From: Leucobacter aridicollis
Lineage (GTDB): Bacteria; Actinomycetota; Actinomycetes; Actinomycetales; Microbacteriaceae
Assembly (NCBI RefSeq): GCF_024399335.1
Contig: NZ_CP075339.1
Location: forward strand, 1,550,001-1,614,000
Direction of reading: 5' to 3'
Length of the DNA stretch: 64,000 bases
The translations under genes and the position numbers were made by a program. Below are positions 47,376 to 56,700 of this stretch, piece after piece. Numbering within the stretch: the first letter of the stretch is position 1; every line of letters begins with the position of its first letter. Under the pieces are notes generated by a model. The model was not told where the DNA came from, did not search any database, and saw only the letters and a list, made by a program, of their open reading frames with translations.

Positions 47376-48874
47376 GTGAGCAAGACCACGAACGGCCCTT
47401 GACGCGGCGCGAGATGCGCCTGCGCGAGCAGGCTGAGCGCGAGGGCGCCGAATCGATCGAAGAGGTCCCGGCCAGCGACGCCAGCGAAGCCAGTGCTGCG
47501 GCGGAAGAGGCGGCGTCGGGAACAGCTGCAGTCGACCTTGCGAGCATCGAGATCGACCCGCTGAATCCCGATGGGACCCCGCGGACCAGGCGCGAGATCC
47601 GTGAGCTCCGCGAAGCGGCCGCGGCCGCGCTCGTGGCAGAGCAGGAAGCCGCCGACGCTGCGAAGGTAGCTGCCGGGGCTGCGGAGCAGCCTGCCGCAGA
47701 GGCAGAAGCTCCCGCTCCCGCCGAGGACCCCGTTGTCGAGGACCACTTTGATTCGTTCGGTGCACCGACTGAGGCGCTGAGCTTCGAAGACCTGCCTGCA
47801 AGCGGCGCCTCCTCGGAACAGCCATCGGGTGAGTCGGTCGACGCTCCAACCGAGGCTTTCTCGCTCGAGGACCTCCTTGACGCTGCAGAGCCCACCTCGC
47901 CGACTGGTGACGCTGATGCGGTCGCGAACCTTTTTGCAACCGGCTCGAACGATATCGTCACGCCAGTGGAAGCAGAAGCTGTTGTCGGCGCTGACACTGA
48001 GGCCGCTGTTGACACCGAGGCAGCAGTCGACACCGAGGCAGCTGTCGACGTTGATGCAGAGGAGGTCGTTGTTGAGGCTGAGGCCGTCAGTGACGACGTC
48101 ATCGCGGATGCGGTTGTTGTCGACGAGGTAGTTATCGACGATGTCGTTGTTGACGTGACAGCAGGAGAAGCGGGTGAGCCTGTCGACGTCGTTGATCCTG
48201 ACCTCGTTGCCGCAGACCTCAACGCAAGCGCCGTCGACCCGAGCGACCTGGCCGCTGATGCAGCCGAGGCCGCTGCCGAGGCCGACGATTCGCGCGATAC
48301 CGGTACCGACACCGCGGGCTACTCGTTCCCAGACATCCAACCGCCCGAGGAGTGGCGCTCGGTGTTCGACGACCCCGCGCGTGCGGCAAACATTAGCGCT
48401 CCCGGTGATTCGGGCGACTTCGACGATCTCATCTCCCGCGCAGTCGCGCAGGAGGGGAGTACGGGAGGAACTGGTGCATCCGCGCTGATCCTGCCCTCCC
48501 ACCCAGGCGAGACCGGCGGCCTCACTGGCCCGCTCGGCGCGACAGGCGAGCTCTTCGTGACGGGTTCGATCGAGCTGCCGAAGTCGATGGGCGAGACCGG
48601 GGGGCACTCCGGTATTCACGACTCAATCGACTTCGATCCGTTCCTGACGGGCGAGACGCCCGACGCGATCACTTCAACGTCGGAGTCGGGACCCATGCCG
48701 GTCTCTGCCCGCAGTGCGGTGAGCGCGCGTCGTCGCCCAGAGGTGCCTGTCGTAGCGGAGCCAACCAAGGACCGCAGCAAGGTGCCGCTCATCCTCGCGC
48801 TGTCAGGCGGCGGGCTGATCGTCATCGTTATTGGTGTTGTGGTTTTTGCCGCAACCCAGGGATTCTTTAACTAA
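47372..48874 (+). CDS. Uncharacterised acidic, repeat-containing single-pass membrane protein
   Basis: This 500-aa protein is dominated by Ala, Asp, Glu and Val. Two basic motifs, [13 protein letters not shown] at the N-terminus and [16 protein letters not shown] near residue 70, resemble each other. A repeat (DTEAAV, three copies) lies near 208-225, followed by a valine-aspartate stretch. A single membrane helix near the C-terminus ([19 protein letters not shown]) would leave the bulk in the cytoplasm. Its start overlaps the nadD stop and it precedes rsfS, so it is co-transcribed with them. I do not recognise a family. Confidence 0.7.
   Translation: MSEQDHERPLTRREMRLREQAEREGAESIEEVPASDASEASAAAEEAASGTAAVDLASIEIDPLNPDGTPRTRREIRELREAAAAALVAEQEAADAAKVAAGAAEQPAAEAEAPAPAEDPVVEDHFDSFGAPTEALSFEDLPASGASSEQPSGESVDAPTEAFSLEDLLDAAEPTSPTGDADAVANLFATGSNDIVTPVEAEAVVGADTEAAVDTEAAVDTEAAVDVDAEEVVVEAEAVSDDVIADAVVVDEVVIDDVVVDVTAGEAGEPVDVVDPDLVAADLNASAVDPSDLAADAAEAAAEADDSRDTGTDTAGYSFPDIQPPEEWRSVFDDPARAANISAPGDSGDFDDLISRAVAQEGSTGGTGASALILPSHPGETGGLTGPLGATGELFVTGSIELPKSMGETGGHSGIHDSIDFDPFLTGETPDAITSTSESGPMPVSARSAVSARRRPEVPVVAEPTKDRSKVPLILALSGGGLIVIVIGVVVFAATQGFFN
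47993..48046 (+). repeat. Three tandem 18-bp units in the acidic membrane protein
   Basis: Units 47993-48010, 48011-48028 and 48029-48046 begin GACACYGAGGC and encode DTEAAV three times. They differ at only a few positions, indicating recent duplication. Confidence 0.85.
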
Positions 48875-48893
48875 CACCTTGAGGGGTACACAC

Positions 48894-49271
48894 GTGGCAG
48901 ACGCTCGAAACATGCTCGCCGACCTGCAGATCGCCGTTCGCGCGGCCGACGCGAAGGGCGCAACGGCTCCCGTCGCGCTCGAAGTGGGGGAGCTGTTCGG
49001 CTTTGCCGATGCGTTTCTGATCGTGTCTGGCAGCGTCGAGCGAAACGTCCAGGCCATCTCAGACGAGATCGAGCGCGACCTCAATGAGGCCGGCGTTCGC
49101 ACCATTCGTCGTGAGGGGCGCGAGGGCGGCCGTTGGGTGCTGCTCGACTTCGGCGACATCATGGTGCACGTCTTCCACCACGAGGAGCGCGACTTCTACC
49201 AGCTCGAGCGACTCTGGCATGACTGCCCAGTGATCGACGTCTCCGAGATGCTTGAGGTCGCCCCGCAGTAA
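48894..49271 (+). CDS. rsfS: Ribosomal silencing factor RsfS
   Basis: This 125-aa protein of the DUF143/Iojap family binds L14 and blocks subunit joining. It shows the conserved FADAFLIVSGSVERNVQAIS, WVLLDFGDIMVHVFHHEERDFY and the terminal LERLW. I chose GTG at 48894 for GAGGGG 7 nt upstream and the family length; the in-frame sequence further upstream overlaps the previous gene. Confidence 0.95.
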   Translation: MADARNMLADLQIAVRAADAKGATAPVALEVGELFGFADAFLIVSGSVERNVQAISDEIERDLNEAGVRTIRREGREGGRWVLLDFGDIMVHVFHHEERDFYQLERLWHDCPVIDVSEMLEVAPQ

Positions 49272-49301
49272 GGTTTCAGGCCAGGTTCCGGGCGCGTCGA
49301 T

Positions 49302-49332
49302 TTGCTTCGCGCGATCCGGGCTGGTGTAGAAT
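49302..49332 (+). promoter_or_regulatory. tRNA-Ala promoter
   Basis: TTGCTT and TAGAAT are separated by 19 nt, slightly long. A 9-bp hairpin (GTCGGGCGA and its complement, near 49342-49362) lies between it and the tRNA, within the 5' leader that RNase P removes. Confidence 0.5.
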
Positions 49333-49371
49333 AGAGGAGTTGTCGGGCGAGCATTCGCCCGACTTCCATGA

Positions 49372-49444
49372 GGGTCTGTGGCGCAGTTGGTAGCGCACCT
49401 GCATGGCATGCAGGGGGTCAGGGGTTCGAATCCCCTCAGATCCA
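49372..49444 (+). tRNA. tRNA-Ala (anticodon GGC)
   Basis: The 73-nt cloverleaf has the acceptor GGGTCTG/CAGATCC, the anticodon stem CCTGC/GCAGG with loop ATGGCAT and anticodon GGC, the T loop GGTTCGAATCC and discriminator A. CCA is not encoded. Confidence 0.95.
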
Positions 49445-49578
49445 CTCTTAGGGTTCACGAGTCGCCACTGTTCGCTGATGCGGGTGGCGATTTTGAGTTT
49501 TCGGCATCTCCACTCTGTGAACTGCGTGATTCGCGGCTATGTCCGACAGGTCCACTTCTCAGGGCTGTCCGTGGAGCT

Positions 49579-49606
49579 CCTCGAATGGCGCGCGGGCCAT
49601 TCGAGG
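49579..49606. terminator. 11-bp inverted repeat after tRNA-Ala
   Basis: CCTCGAATGGC and its complement surround a 6-nt loop in the 236-bp gap between tRNA-Ala and the next gene. It may terminate the tRNA transcript, although it is 135 nt downstream and lacks a T tract. I see no gene in the rest of the gap. Confidence 0.35.
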
Positions 49607-49680
49607 GCGCCAGGCTACGAAGGACCCCGAGCCACGGCTACGCGCACGAAGTGGCAACGCACGAGACCTAGACTTGGACG

Positions 49681-50676
49681 GTGCTGAAGAAACGCCGAAC
49701 ACTCTCCTCGACGCTCTCGGGGCAATCGGTCACACTCACGAGTTCGAGGCTGCGGCCTGGTCGATTCGAGCTCAGCGTTGACGGGGTTGCGCAGTCTGTC
49801 GTCTCGCTGTCTGACCCCACCAAGCTCGCGTATCCATACACCCGCCATATCGCGCGCGCGATCGATGCCGCTGCTCCGAGCGGTGCACCGCTCTTCACGG
49901 TGCATCTTGGGGCTGGCGCCCTGACGTTGGCGCGGTACGTTCAAGCCACCCGTGCAGGCTCACCACAGCTCGTTGTCGAGTTCGAGCCGGAACTCTACGC
50001 AACAATGCTTGACGCGCTTCCGCTGCCTGAGGGGAGCGACGTGCGTGCGGTCTTCGGAGATGCGCGTGAGGTCGCCGAGGCGGCCAGCGCCTCCGGGGCA
50101 GGGTGGGCGCCGGGGCCGGCGCCAGGGCAGGGGCCAGGGCAGGTATCCGAGCCGGAATCTCAGCAGGTGTCCGAGCCGGAGCCAGCCCCGCAGTCCAGGC
50201 ACGCTAGTCAGGTCGACGCCGGGCGCACCGCAACGCCAACAGACTGGGCCGAAGCTGAGTTCACGATTGTCGACCTCTGGGATGCGGCCGTGATCCACCG
50301 TCGCGTCGCGAGCCGCGAGTTCTTCGCCCTCGTCGCCGCGCGCTCCGCGGCTGGCGGAGCCGTCGTGGTCAACCTGCTCGACGGTCATCCGTTCGAGTAC
50401 GCGCGCCGGCAGGCCGCAACGCTGGGCGACGTGTTCGCGCACGTTGCTGTCGTGCTCGACGCCGACCCGCTCGACGCAGATGGCCCCCTGGGTAACGTGC
50501 TGATCTTCGCGAGCGACGCGCCGCTCGCAGTCGCAGCTGATCCAGACCTGCTTGGACCGCCGCGGCCGCACCTGCTGTGCGCCGGCCAGCTCGCGGCGTG
50601 GGTGGGAGATGCTCGCGTCATGACCGACGGCGATGGTGCAGAATCACCGGATCCGAACGATCCTCGCTGGGAGTAG
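49681..50676 (+). CDS. Spermidine synthase-like methyltransferase-fold protein
   Basis: This 331-aa protein resembles the actinobacterial spermidine-synthase-like family. An N-terminal strand region precedes a Rossmann fold with the nucleotide-binding loop VHLGAGALTLARYV and an acidic strand end VVEFEPEL. A Pro/Gln/Glu-rich insert of about 40 residues (near 140-180) splits the fold before IVDLWDAAVI. The acidic residue that activates putrescine is not obvious, so polyamine synthesis is doubtful. TAGACT lies 6 nt before the GTG start, suggesting leaderless expression. Confidence 0.7.
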   Translation: MLKKRRTLSSTLSGQSVTLTSSRLRPGRFELSVDGVAQSVVSLSDPTKLAYPYTRHIARAIDAAAPSGAPLFTVHLGAGALTLARYVQATRAGSPQLVVEFEPELYATMLDALPLPEGSDVRAVFGDAREVAEAASASGAGWAPGPAPGQGPGQVSEPESQQVSEPEPAPQSRHASQVDAGRTATPTDWAEAEFTIVDLWDAAVIHRRVASREFFALVAARSAAGGAVVVNLLDGHPFEYARRQAATLGDVFAHVAVVLDADPLDADGPLGNVLIFASDAPLAVAADPDLLGPPRPHLLCAGQLAAWVGDARVMTDGDGAESPDPNDPRWE

Positions 50677-50789
50677 CATCTGTGCGCGCCGTGAAAGTAC
50701 CTGACATTGCTCGTGGCGTGCGTGTTGTGCCTGGCGGAGCGAGCACATTGGCCGATAGTGTGCCCGTGACACGTGAGTAAGGATGGGCA

Positions 50790-52421
50790 ATGACAGGTGG
50801 TCTCCCTGCAGGAATCGCTGACTTTCGTGACGGCGTCGCGATGGCTGACCCGTGGGTGGCGGGAGAGCCGCCCCCTGAAGCGCTGGCTGTCGTGCCAGCG
50901 AACCCGGGTTGGCCCGAGCGGGCGCGCGTCCTGGGCGACGCGATCCTCGCGGCAGTCGGATCTGTGGCGGTTTCGCTCGAGCATGTCGGCTCAACTGCGG
51001 TCCCACGCCTACCGGCAAAGGACGTCATCGATCTTGACCTCGTCGTAGCCGACCCCGACGATGAGTCACGCTACATCCCCGCGCTCACCGCACTGGGGTA
51101 TCGGCATACCGTACGGGAGCCGGAGCTCGACGGCCACAGGATGCTGAGGCTCGAGGAACCGCGGGTCAACCTGCACGTGTTCGATGCCGGTACTGCCGAG
51201 CCCGCACGCCATGTGCTCTTTCGTGATTGGCTTCGCGCGCACCCGGAGGACGCGGAGCGCTACGCTGCGGCGAAAGCCGCGGCAGCGGAGGGCGCCCCGC
51301 AGACTGCGATGGCCTACAATCGCAGGAAACACACGACTGTGCGGGAGATCTACGCGCGTGCGTTCGCTGCGGCCGGAGTTTCGCTCGCAGACCGTGCGCT
51401 CGCACCAGACGCGCTGCCCGAGCTCCCCGCGACAGCCGGCGGTGAACACCTGAGCTGGCGCCCCGCGACTGGCGATGATGCCGAGGCAATCTGCGAGCTA
51501 TACCGCGCGGCGGGAGTCATCGACCACCCGTATGAACTGTACGGACTGGATCTCGTGAAGCTCTGGCTCACCGGAGATCGCTTTACTCTGGCGACCGACA
51601 CCGTGCTGGCGTTCTCGAACGCTGGTGTCCTCGTCGCGTTTGGGGAGGCGAAGCTCGACGACGAGTGGCGTGACCAGGTCGACGTCTTTGTCGACGGCGT
51701 TGTCCACCCCGAGTGGCGGGGTCTTGGTATCGGTACCGGGATGCTTGCGTGGCAGGAGGCTCGCGGTCGGCAACTACTCGCGACGGTCGATGCGAGGCTG
51801 CCTGGGCTGCTCAGCATGGGCGCACGGGAAGCGAACTCCGACACTCTCGCGCTCGCTGCGAATGCCGGATACCAGCCGGTGCGGTGGTGGATGGAGCTCG
51901 GAAGATCCCTCGCTGGCGAGATTCCCGCCCGCAAGTTGCCTCCGGGGGTTGAACTCCGCCCGTACACCGCGGAGGTGTCTGAGGCTACGCGGCTCGCGGT
52001 CAACGACGCCTTTCGAGACCACTGGGGTTCGCGCCCCATGAGCGCGCAAGAGTGGGCGGACGAACGAGAGCTCGGGGAGTTTTCCCCTGAACTGTCGCGC
52101 GTGCTCGTCACGGGTCGCGGCTCAGACGCCGACCCGATTCGGGTTGTTGCCGCCGCGCTCACGGAGGTGAACGAGGACGAGTGGGAGCTGAACGGCGGCC
52201 CGTTTGGGTACATGTCGACAATCGGCGTCGTACGCGATTGGCGAGGTCGCGGGCTGTCGTCAGCGGTGATTTCGGCAGTGCTCGAAGCGTACCGCGCCGC
52301 GGGTTTCGTCAACGCCCTGCTCGACGTCGACTCTGCGAACCCGAGTGGCGCGCTCGGCATGTATGAGCGTCTCGGGTTTACCGCCCGTGACCGTTCGGTG
52401 ACGCTCGCGAAGTGGGTCTAG
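50790..52421 (+). CDS. GrpB-like nucleotidyltransferase fused to two GNAT acetyltransferase domains
   Basis: This 543-aa protein has three domains. The N-terminal part (about residues 25-195) has the GrpB/UPF0157 pattern: NPGWPERA, LEHVGSTAVPRLPAKDVIDL and HVLFRDWLRAHPEDAERYA. A GNAT domain follows (about 220-370) with the acetyl-CoA loop HPEWRGLGIGTGML. A second GNAT domain (about 390-543) has VVRDWRGRGLSSAVI and NPSGALGMYERLGF. Tandem GNAT proteins of the mycothiol-synthase type and single GrpB proteins are common; I do not recall this fusion as a named family. The substrates are unknown. The frame is uninterrupted. Confidence 0.75.
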   Translation: MTGGLPAGIADFRDGVAMADPWVAGEPPPEALAVVPANPGWPERARVLGDAILAAVGSVAVSLEHVGSTAVPRLPAKDVIDLDLVVADPDDESRYIPALTALGYRHTVREPELDGHRMLRLEEPRVNLHVFDAGTAEPARHVLFRDWLRAHPEDAERYAAAKAAAAEGAPQTAMAYNRRKHTTVREIYARAFAAAGVSLADRALAPDALPELPATAGGEHLSWRPATGDDAEAICELYRAAGVIDHPYELYGLDLVKLWLTGDRFTLATDTVLAFSNAGVLVAFGEAKLDDEWRDQVDVFVDGVVHPEWRGLGIGTGMLAWQEARGRQLLATVDARLPGLLSMGAREANSDTLALAANAGYQPVRWWMELGRSLAGEIPARKLPPGVELRPYTAEVSEATRLAVNDAFRDHWGSRPMSAQEWADERELGEFSPELSRVLVTGRGSDADPIRVVAAALTEVNEDEWELNGGPFGYMSTIGVVRDWRGRGLSSAVISAVLEAYRAAGFVNALLDVDSANPSGALGMYERLGFTARDRSVTLAKWV

Positions 52422-52446
52422 GGGAGCCGCAGCCGGGCGTCTCCGT

Positions 52447-53514
52447 TTAGGGGAGGAGGGCGCCGATCGAGATCATCAGGCTGTATGCCATGATGATGAT
52501 CAGGGAGAACCTGAACATGCGACGTGCCCAGGCGTTGTCGTCCTTTGCGCTGAAGCCCTGGATGCCGATGACGATCCACCAGACGCCAAGCGCCCCCATG
52601 ACCGCCGCATACACCCAGCCTGTGTAACCGAGCGGGGTGAGCGCGACCGATGCCACGACGTACGCGATCGTGTACAGCAGGATCTGGATCTTGGCCGCTG
52701 GAATCCCATGCACCACGGTGATCACGGGAACGCCGGCACGAGCGTACTCGTCTCGACGGTACACGGCGATTGAGTAGAATTCGGGCATCTGCCAGAAGAA
52801 GATGGCGAGGAAGGCGAGGATCGCCGCCGCATCAACCGTCCCGGTGACCGCAACGTAGCCCGCGAAGATCGGCGCTGCGCCTGAGATACTTCCCACGAGC
52901 GTGCCGTGCACGCTCATGCGCTTTGACAGCATGCCGTACAGCACCACGTACGTGAAGAACCCGGCGAGGCCAGTCACGACGACGAGCCAGTTTGTCCAGG
53001 CAACGAGGATCGCGTTGCCGAACACAAACAGCACAACCGAGAAGGTCACCGCGTTTCGCACGCTAACGCTGCCAGATACGGTTGCGCGTTTCTTCGTGCG
53101 CTCCATCCGGTCATCAATATCGCGGTCGAGCACGTTGTTCAGCACGCAAGCGGCGGCGATGACGAGCGTGGTGCCAACGATCGTCGCGAGAAAGAGAAGC
53201 CCGTCAAAGGCGCGCGCAACACCGGCGGCGAGCAGGAAGCCGGCTGCGGCAGTCAGGACGTTTCCGTACAGCACGCCCGGCTTGGTCAGCGAGTAGTATC
53301 GCGCGAATGTAGCGCGTAGGGTATCGCCGTCTGCACGGGACGCGATCTTCGCGTCAGTTCCCCGGCTGCGCTCGGAGAAGACTGCCGCGTCTGCGAGCTC
53401 GGCGAACTCTGGAGCGATCTCGCTTTCTCGCGCAGCGGTCTCACGATGACCCTTCGGCGTCTCAGGGGTGCTCGGGACCTGCTGGTCGTCCTCAGGGATC
53501 CCATTTGCGGGCAT
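52447..53514 (-). CDS. ctaB: Protoheme IX farnesyltransferase (heme O synthase)
   Basis: This 355-aa UbiA-family prenyltransferase converts heme B to heme O for cytochrome oxidase. The first aspartate-rich motif is NNVLDRDIDDRMERTKKR, and about nine membrane helices follow; YRRDEYARAGVPV is the second polar loop. The N-terminal 65 residues are polar and unconserved. I chose ATG at 53514; ATG at 53547, with GGAG 4 nt upstream, would add 11 residues and is a real alternative. Confidence 0.9.
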   Translation of the reverse strand: MPANGIPEDDQQVPSTPETPKGHRETAARESEIAPEFAELADAAVFSERSRGTDAKIASRADGDTLRATFARYYSLTKPGVLYGNVLTAAAGFLLAAGVARAFDGLLFLATIVGTTLVIAAACVLNNVLDRDIDDRMERTKKRATVSGSVSVRNAVTFSVVLFVFGNAILVAWTNWLVVVTGLAGFFTYVVLYGMLSKRMSVHGTLVGSISGAAPIFAGYVAVTGTVDAAAILAFLAIFFWQMPEFYSIAVYRRDEYARAGVPVITVVHGIPAAKIQILLYTIAYVVASVALTPLGYTGWVYAAVMGALGVWWIVIGIQGFSAKDDNAWARRMFRFSLIIIMAYSLMISIGALLP

Positions 53515-53743
53515 ACGAATCTGGCCTTTCTCAAGCCCGTGCGCCATTTGGCTCCGGCTTGCCGCCTGCTGTGCGGCGTGTCTGCAGCGCTGGCGGTGCC
53601 AGGCGCCGTAGCCGATAGGCCGCAGACTTTGCTCTTCAAATATACCGTGTCTCTGCACGCCGAAAGGCCAGCTGGCGTGCAGGTTCACGTGTACTCACTC
53701 GACGCAGGGAGCGTCTCCGGCACGGCGTAGCATTGAGGCACGT

Positions 53744-56700
53744 ATGAATAGTCCCGATGTCGATGCTCCTCCGCCAGCGCAGCGTGGCCCTGAGGCTGCG
53801 TGGCGAGCGCGGCTCGGGGAGCTCCTTGGGAGCAGGGACGGCTCGCTCGATGGTACGCAGCGAGCGGTCCGCGAACGCGGTGCCTCCTCGGCACGCGGAA
53901 GCGTCATAGCGGGGGGACAGTTCGCGCAGCTCGGCCTGCAATTCGAGGTTCGCGAGATGATTCCCCGCTCCGCAGACAACTGGAATGGGCCGCTGTCGCG
54001 CTCAGTGAAGCCCGGGCAGGACGCCGGGAGCGGTATCTTCCAGTTGGGAATTCGGCCGGCGATCAGAACGGAGCGCGGCTGGGCTCGGGGGAGCCTCACC
54101 TGGGCGAACATCGGCCATCACGGGAGTCGGTTAAGCCTTGACCCCGCGCAGCAGCGATGGTTTCGGCAGCTGCACGCTCTGCACCGAGCCGGCGAGACTG
54201 TCGCCATCGGGAAGGATCCTGATTGGGTCTTTCTCGACGAATACCTGAGTCCGGCGTTGTGGACTCTGCTCCGTCAGTCTGAACGCCTTGGAATCGCGCT
54301 CGTCGTCGCCGGAAAGGGCGCTTCGGTTCGGTTGCACGAACGGGCAGAGCTCTGGCTTGACACCGTCGCAGCCGGCGGCGGCGCGGTCGTGCTGACGCCG
54401 AGGCTTGAACTCGACGGCGCAGAGGTACCTTTCGTCGAAACCGGTGCAGTAGGAAACCACGGTGTCTACATCGCCGGGCGCGGGCGCGACCGCTCCGTCC
54501 ACCTCGCGCCGACGACGAACGAGACGACAGCCTCGGAGGTGGCGCTCCTTTCGGGGGCACTCGAGCCGGGCGGCCTTACAATCGCTGCACAGGAGCGGAC
54601 AGAGTTCCTCGCCGACGGACTGCCAGAGCTGCAGTCGGAGTTCACCGTGGCGAGCAGCGACGGGTCGGTGACGCTGCCCGATCCGGACCGGGTGCGGCTC
54701 TTGCTGACGGCGGCCTGGCGCGCAGGACACCGACTGCTACTCACCTGGAGCGATGAACGCCCCACTCGACGCCGCGGCGAGGGGCGCCCAGCGACCCTCG
54801 GCAGTGTGATCCCCGATGAGATCCTTGCCCAAGAACTCTTCCCCGACGCATGGCGCGGGGATGCGCCAGAATGGCTCGACGCCGAGGCGCAGCGCGGGCT
54901 GCCCGGCCCCCTTGAGCTTCGTGGGGTGGCTGCCGCCGAATTCTTGACGAAGGTGGTCCCTCAGCTCCGCGATACACCGGGGGTCACGGTGCGTGTTTCG
55001 GGGGCTGTCCCTGCGTACCGCGAGCTGCAAGGGGTGCCGCACCTCAAAGTGACGACGGTGCCGAGCGAACGGGAGGATTGGTTCGACCTCGGCGTGCTCG
55101 TCACGATCGAGGGGCGGACAGTGCCGTTTGGGCCGCTATTTAAAGCGCTCGCGACAGGGCGAACAAAGCTGCTGCTTGTCGACAATACGTATCTTCACCT
55201 GAACCACCCTGCATTTGCGCCGCTGGCGGCCCTCATTGCGGAGGGCCAGGACCTTGACGAATGGGAGACTGGGCCGCGTGTTCCGAGGCACCAGGTGCCG
55301 AATTGGGCAGACTTTGAAGACCTCGCAGACGAGTCGGAAGCCGCCGTTGAATGGCGTGAACTGGCCCGTGAGATCGGCGCTGCGCGACCCGTGCCAGTGC
55401 CCGAGCCTGCCGGTATCACTGCTGAACTTCGGTCATATCAGCGCGACGGCTTCCACTGGTTGGCGTTTCTGTGGCGCAACAGACTGGGCGGCATCCTCGC
55501 TGACGACATGGGGCTCGGAAAGACCCTCCAATGCCTGACGCTGATCGCCTACGCCAAGGAAGGCGAGCGTGGTGGTCTTGATGGGCCGGGTGTGTTGCGC
55601 GATTCAGTCGAACCCGGCGATTATCGCGAGTCTGGCGGGCCTGCAGAGTCCAACGGCTCCGATGGTTCCGGTGGTTTCGGCGGCGCTTCGATCCCCTGGC
55701 GGCGAGCCGCCGGGCGGGCCGAACGTCGGCCGTTCCTCGTTGTCGCGCCAACGTCAGTGATGAGTAACTGGGCCGCGGAGGCGGCACGCTTCGCGCCGGG
55801 CCTGCGCGTTCGCGTCCGCGCAGCGACGGAGGCCGCGAGCGGTCGCACGGTGCGAGATGATGCCGCCGAGGCGGACCTCATCGTGACGAGCTACGCGCTG
55901 TTCCGACTCGACTTTGCGAGCTATCGGTCAGCCGCTGAAGACCCGGAACTCGGAATCGCGGGCCTCATTCTCGACGAGGCGCAGTTCGTGAAGAACTCGG
56001 CTGCCCAAGGAAATGAGCTTGCCGAGACCCTCCCGGTGGGATGGAAGCTCGCCGTGACGGGAACACCGATTGAGAATTCGCTCCGAGAGCTGCACGCGCT
56101 CACCAAGATTGTCGCGCCTGGGCTCTTCCCGTCCGCTCGCCGCTTCGAAGAAGACTACGTGCGTGCCATTGAGCAGCCTGCGCCGGGTAACTCGGTCGGT
56201 ACAGGGGCCGGGAGCGGCCCGAAACTGCAGCGAGAACTCCGTGCGCGGCGCACGAAGGAACTTCGACGTAGGATCAGGCCGTTCATGCTGCGCCGTACCA
56301 AGGCTAGCGTCGCTGCAGAGCTTCCCGAGAAGCAGGAACAGATCCTTGAAATCGAGCTAGACTCACGTCATCGGGCGCTCTACGACGCCTTCCTGCAGCG
56401 GGAACGGCAGAAACTGTTCGGGCTGATGGAAGATCTTGATCGGAGTCGGTTCACTTTCTTCCGGTCGCTCACGCTCCTGCGCATGCTCGCGCTCGATGCG
56501 ACGCTGATCGATGGGCAATACTCTGAGATTCCTTCTGCGAAGCTCGAGGCACTCGCGGAGCATGCCCGCGCGCTTGCCTCCGAAGGTCGGCGTGCGCTCG
56601 TGTTTAGCCAGTTCACCTCGTTCCTTGAGCGCGCGTCGGCTCACCTCGCGGCTGAAGGGATCCGTACGATTACGCTTGATGGCGGGACCCGAAATCGAGA

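Noticed and set aside
49403..49687. Small gene between tRNA-Ala and the spermidine-synthase-like gene
   Set aside because: The frame begins inside the tRNA, has poor codon usage and no ribosome binding site.
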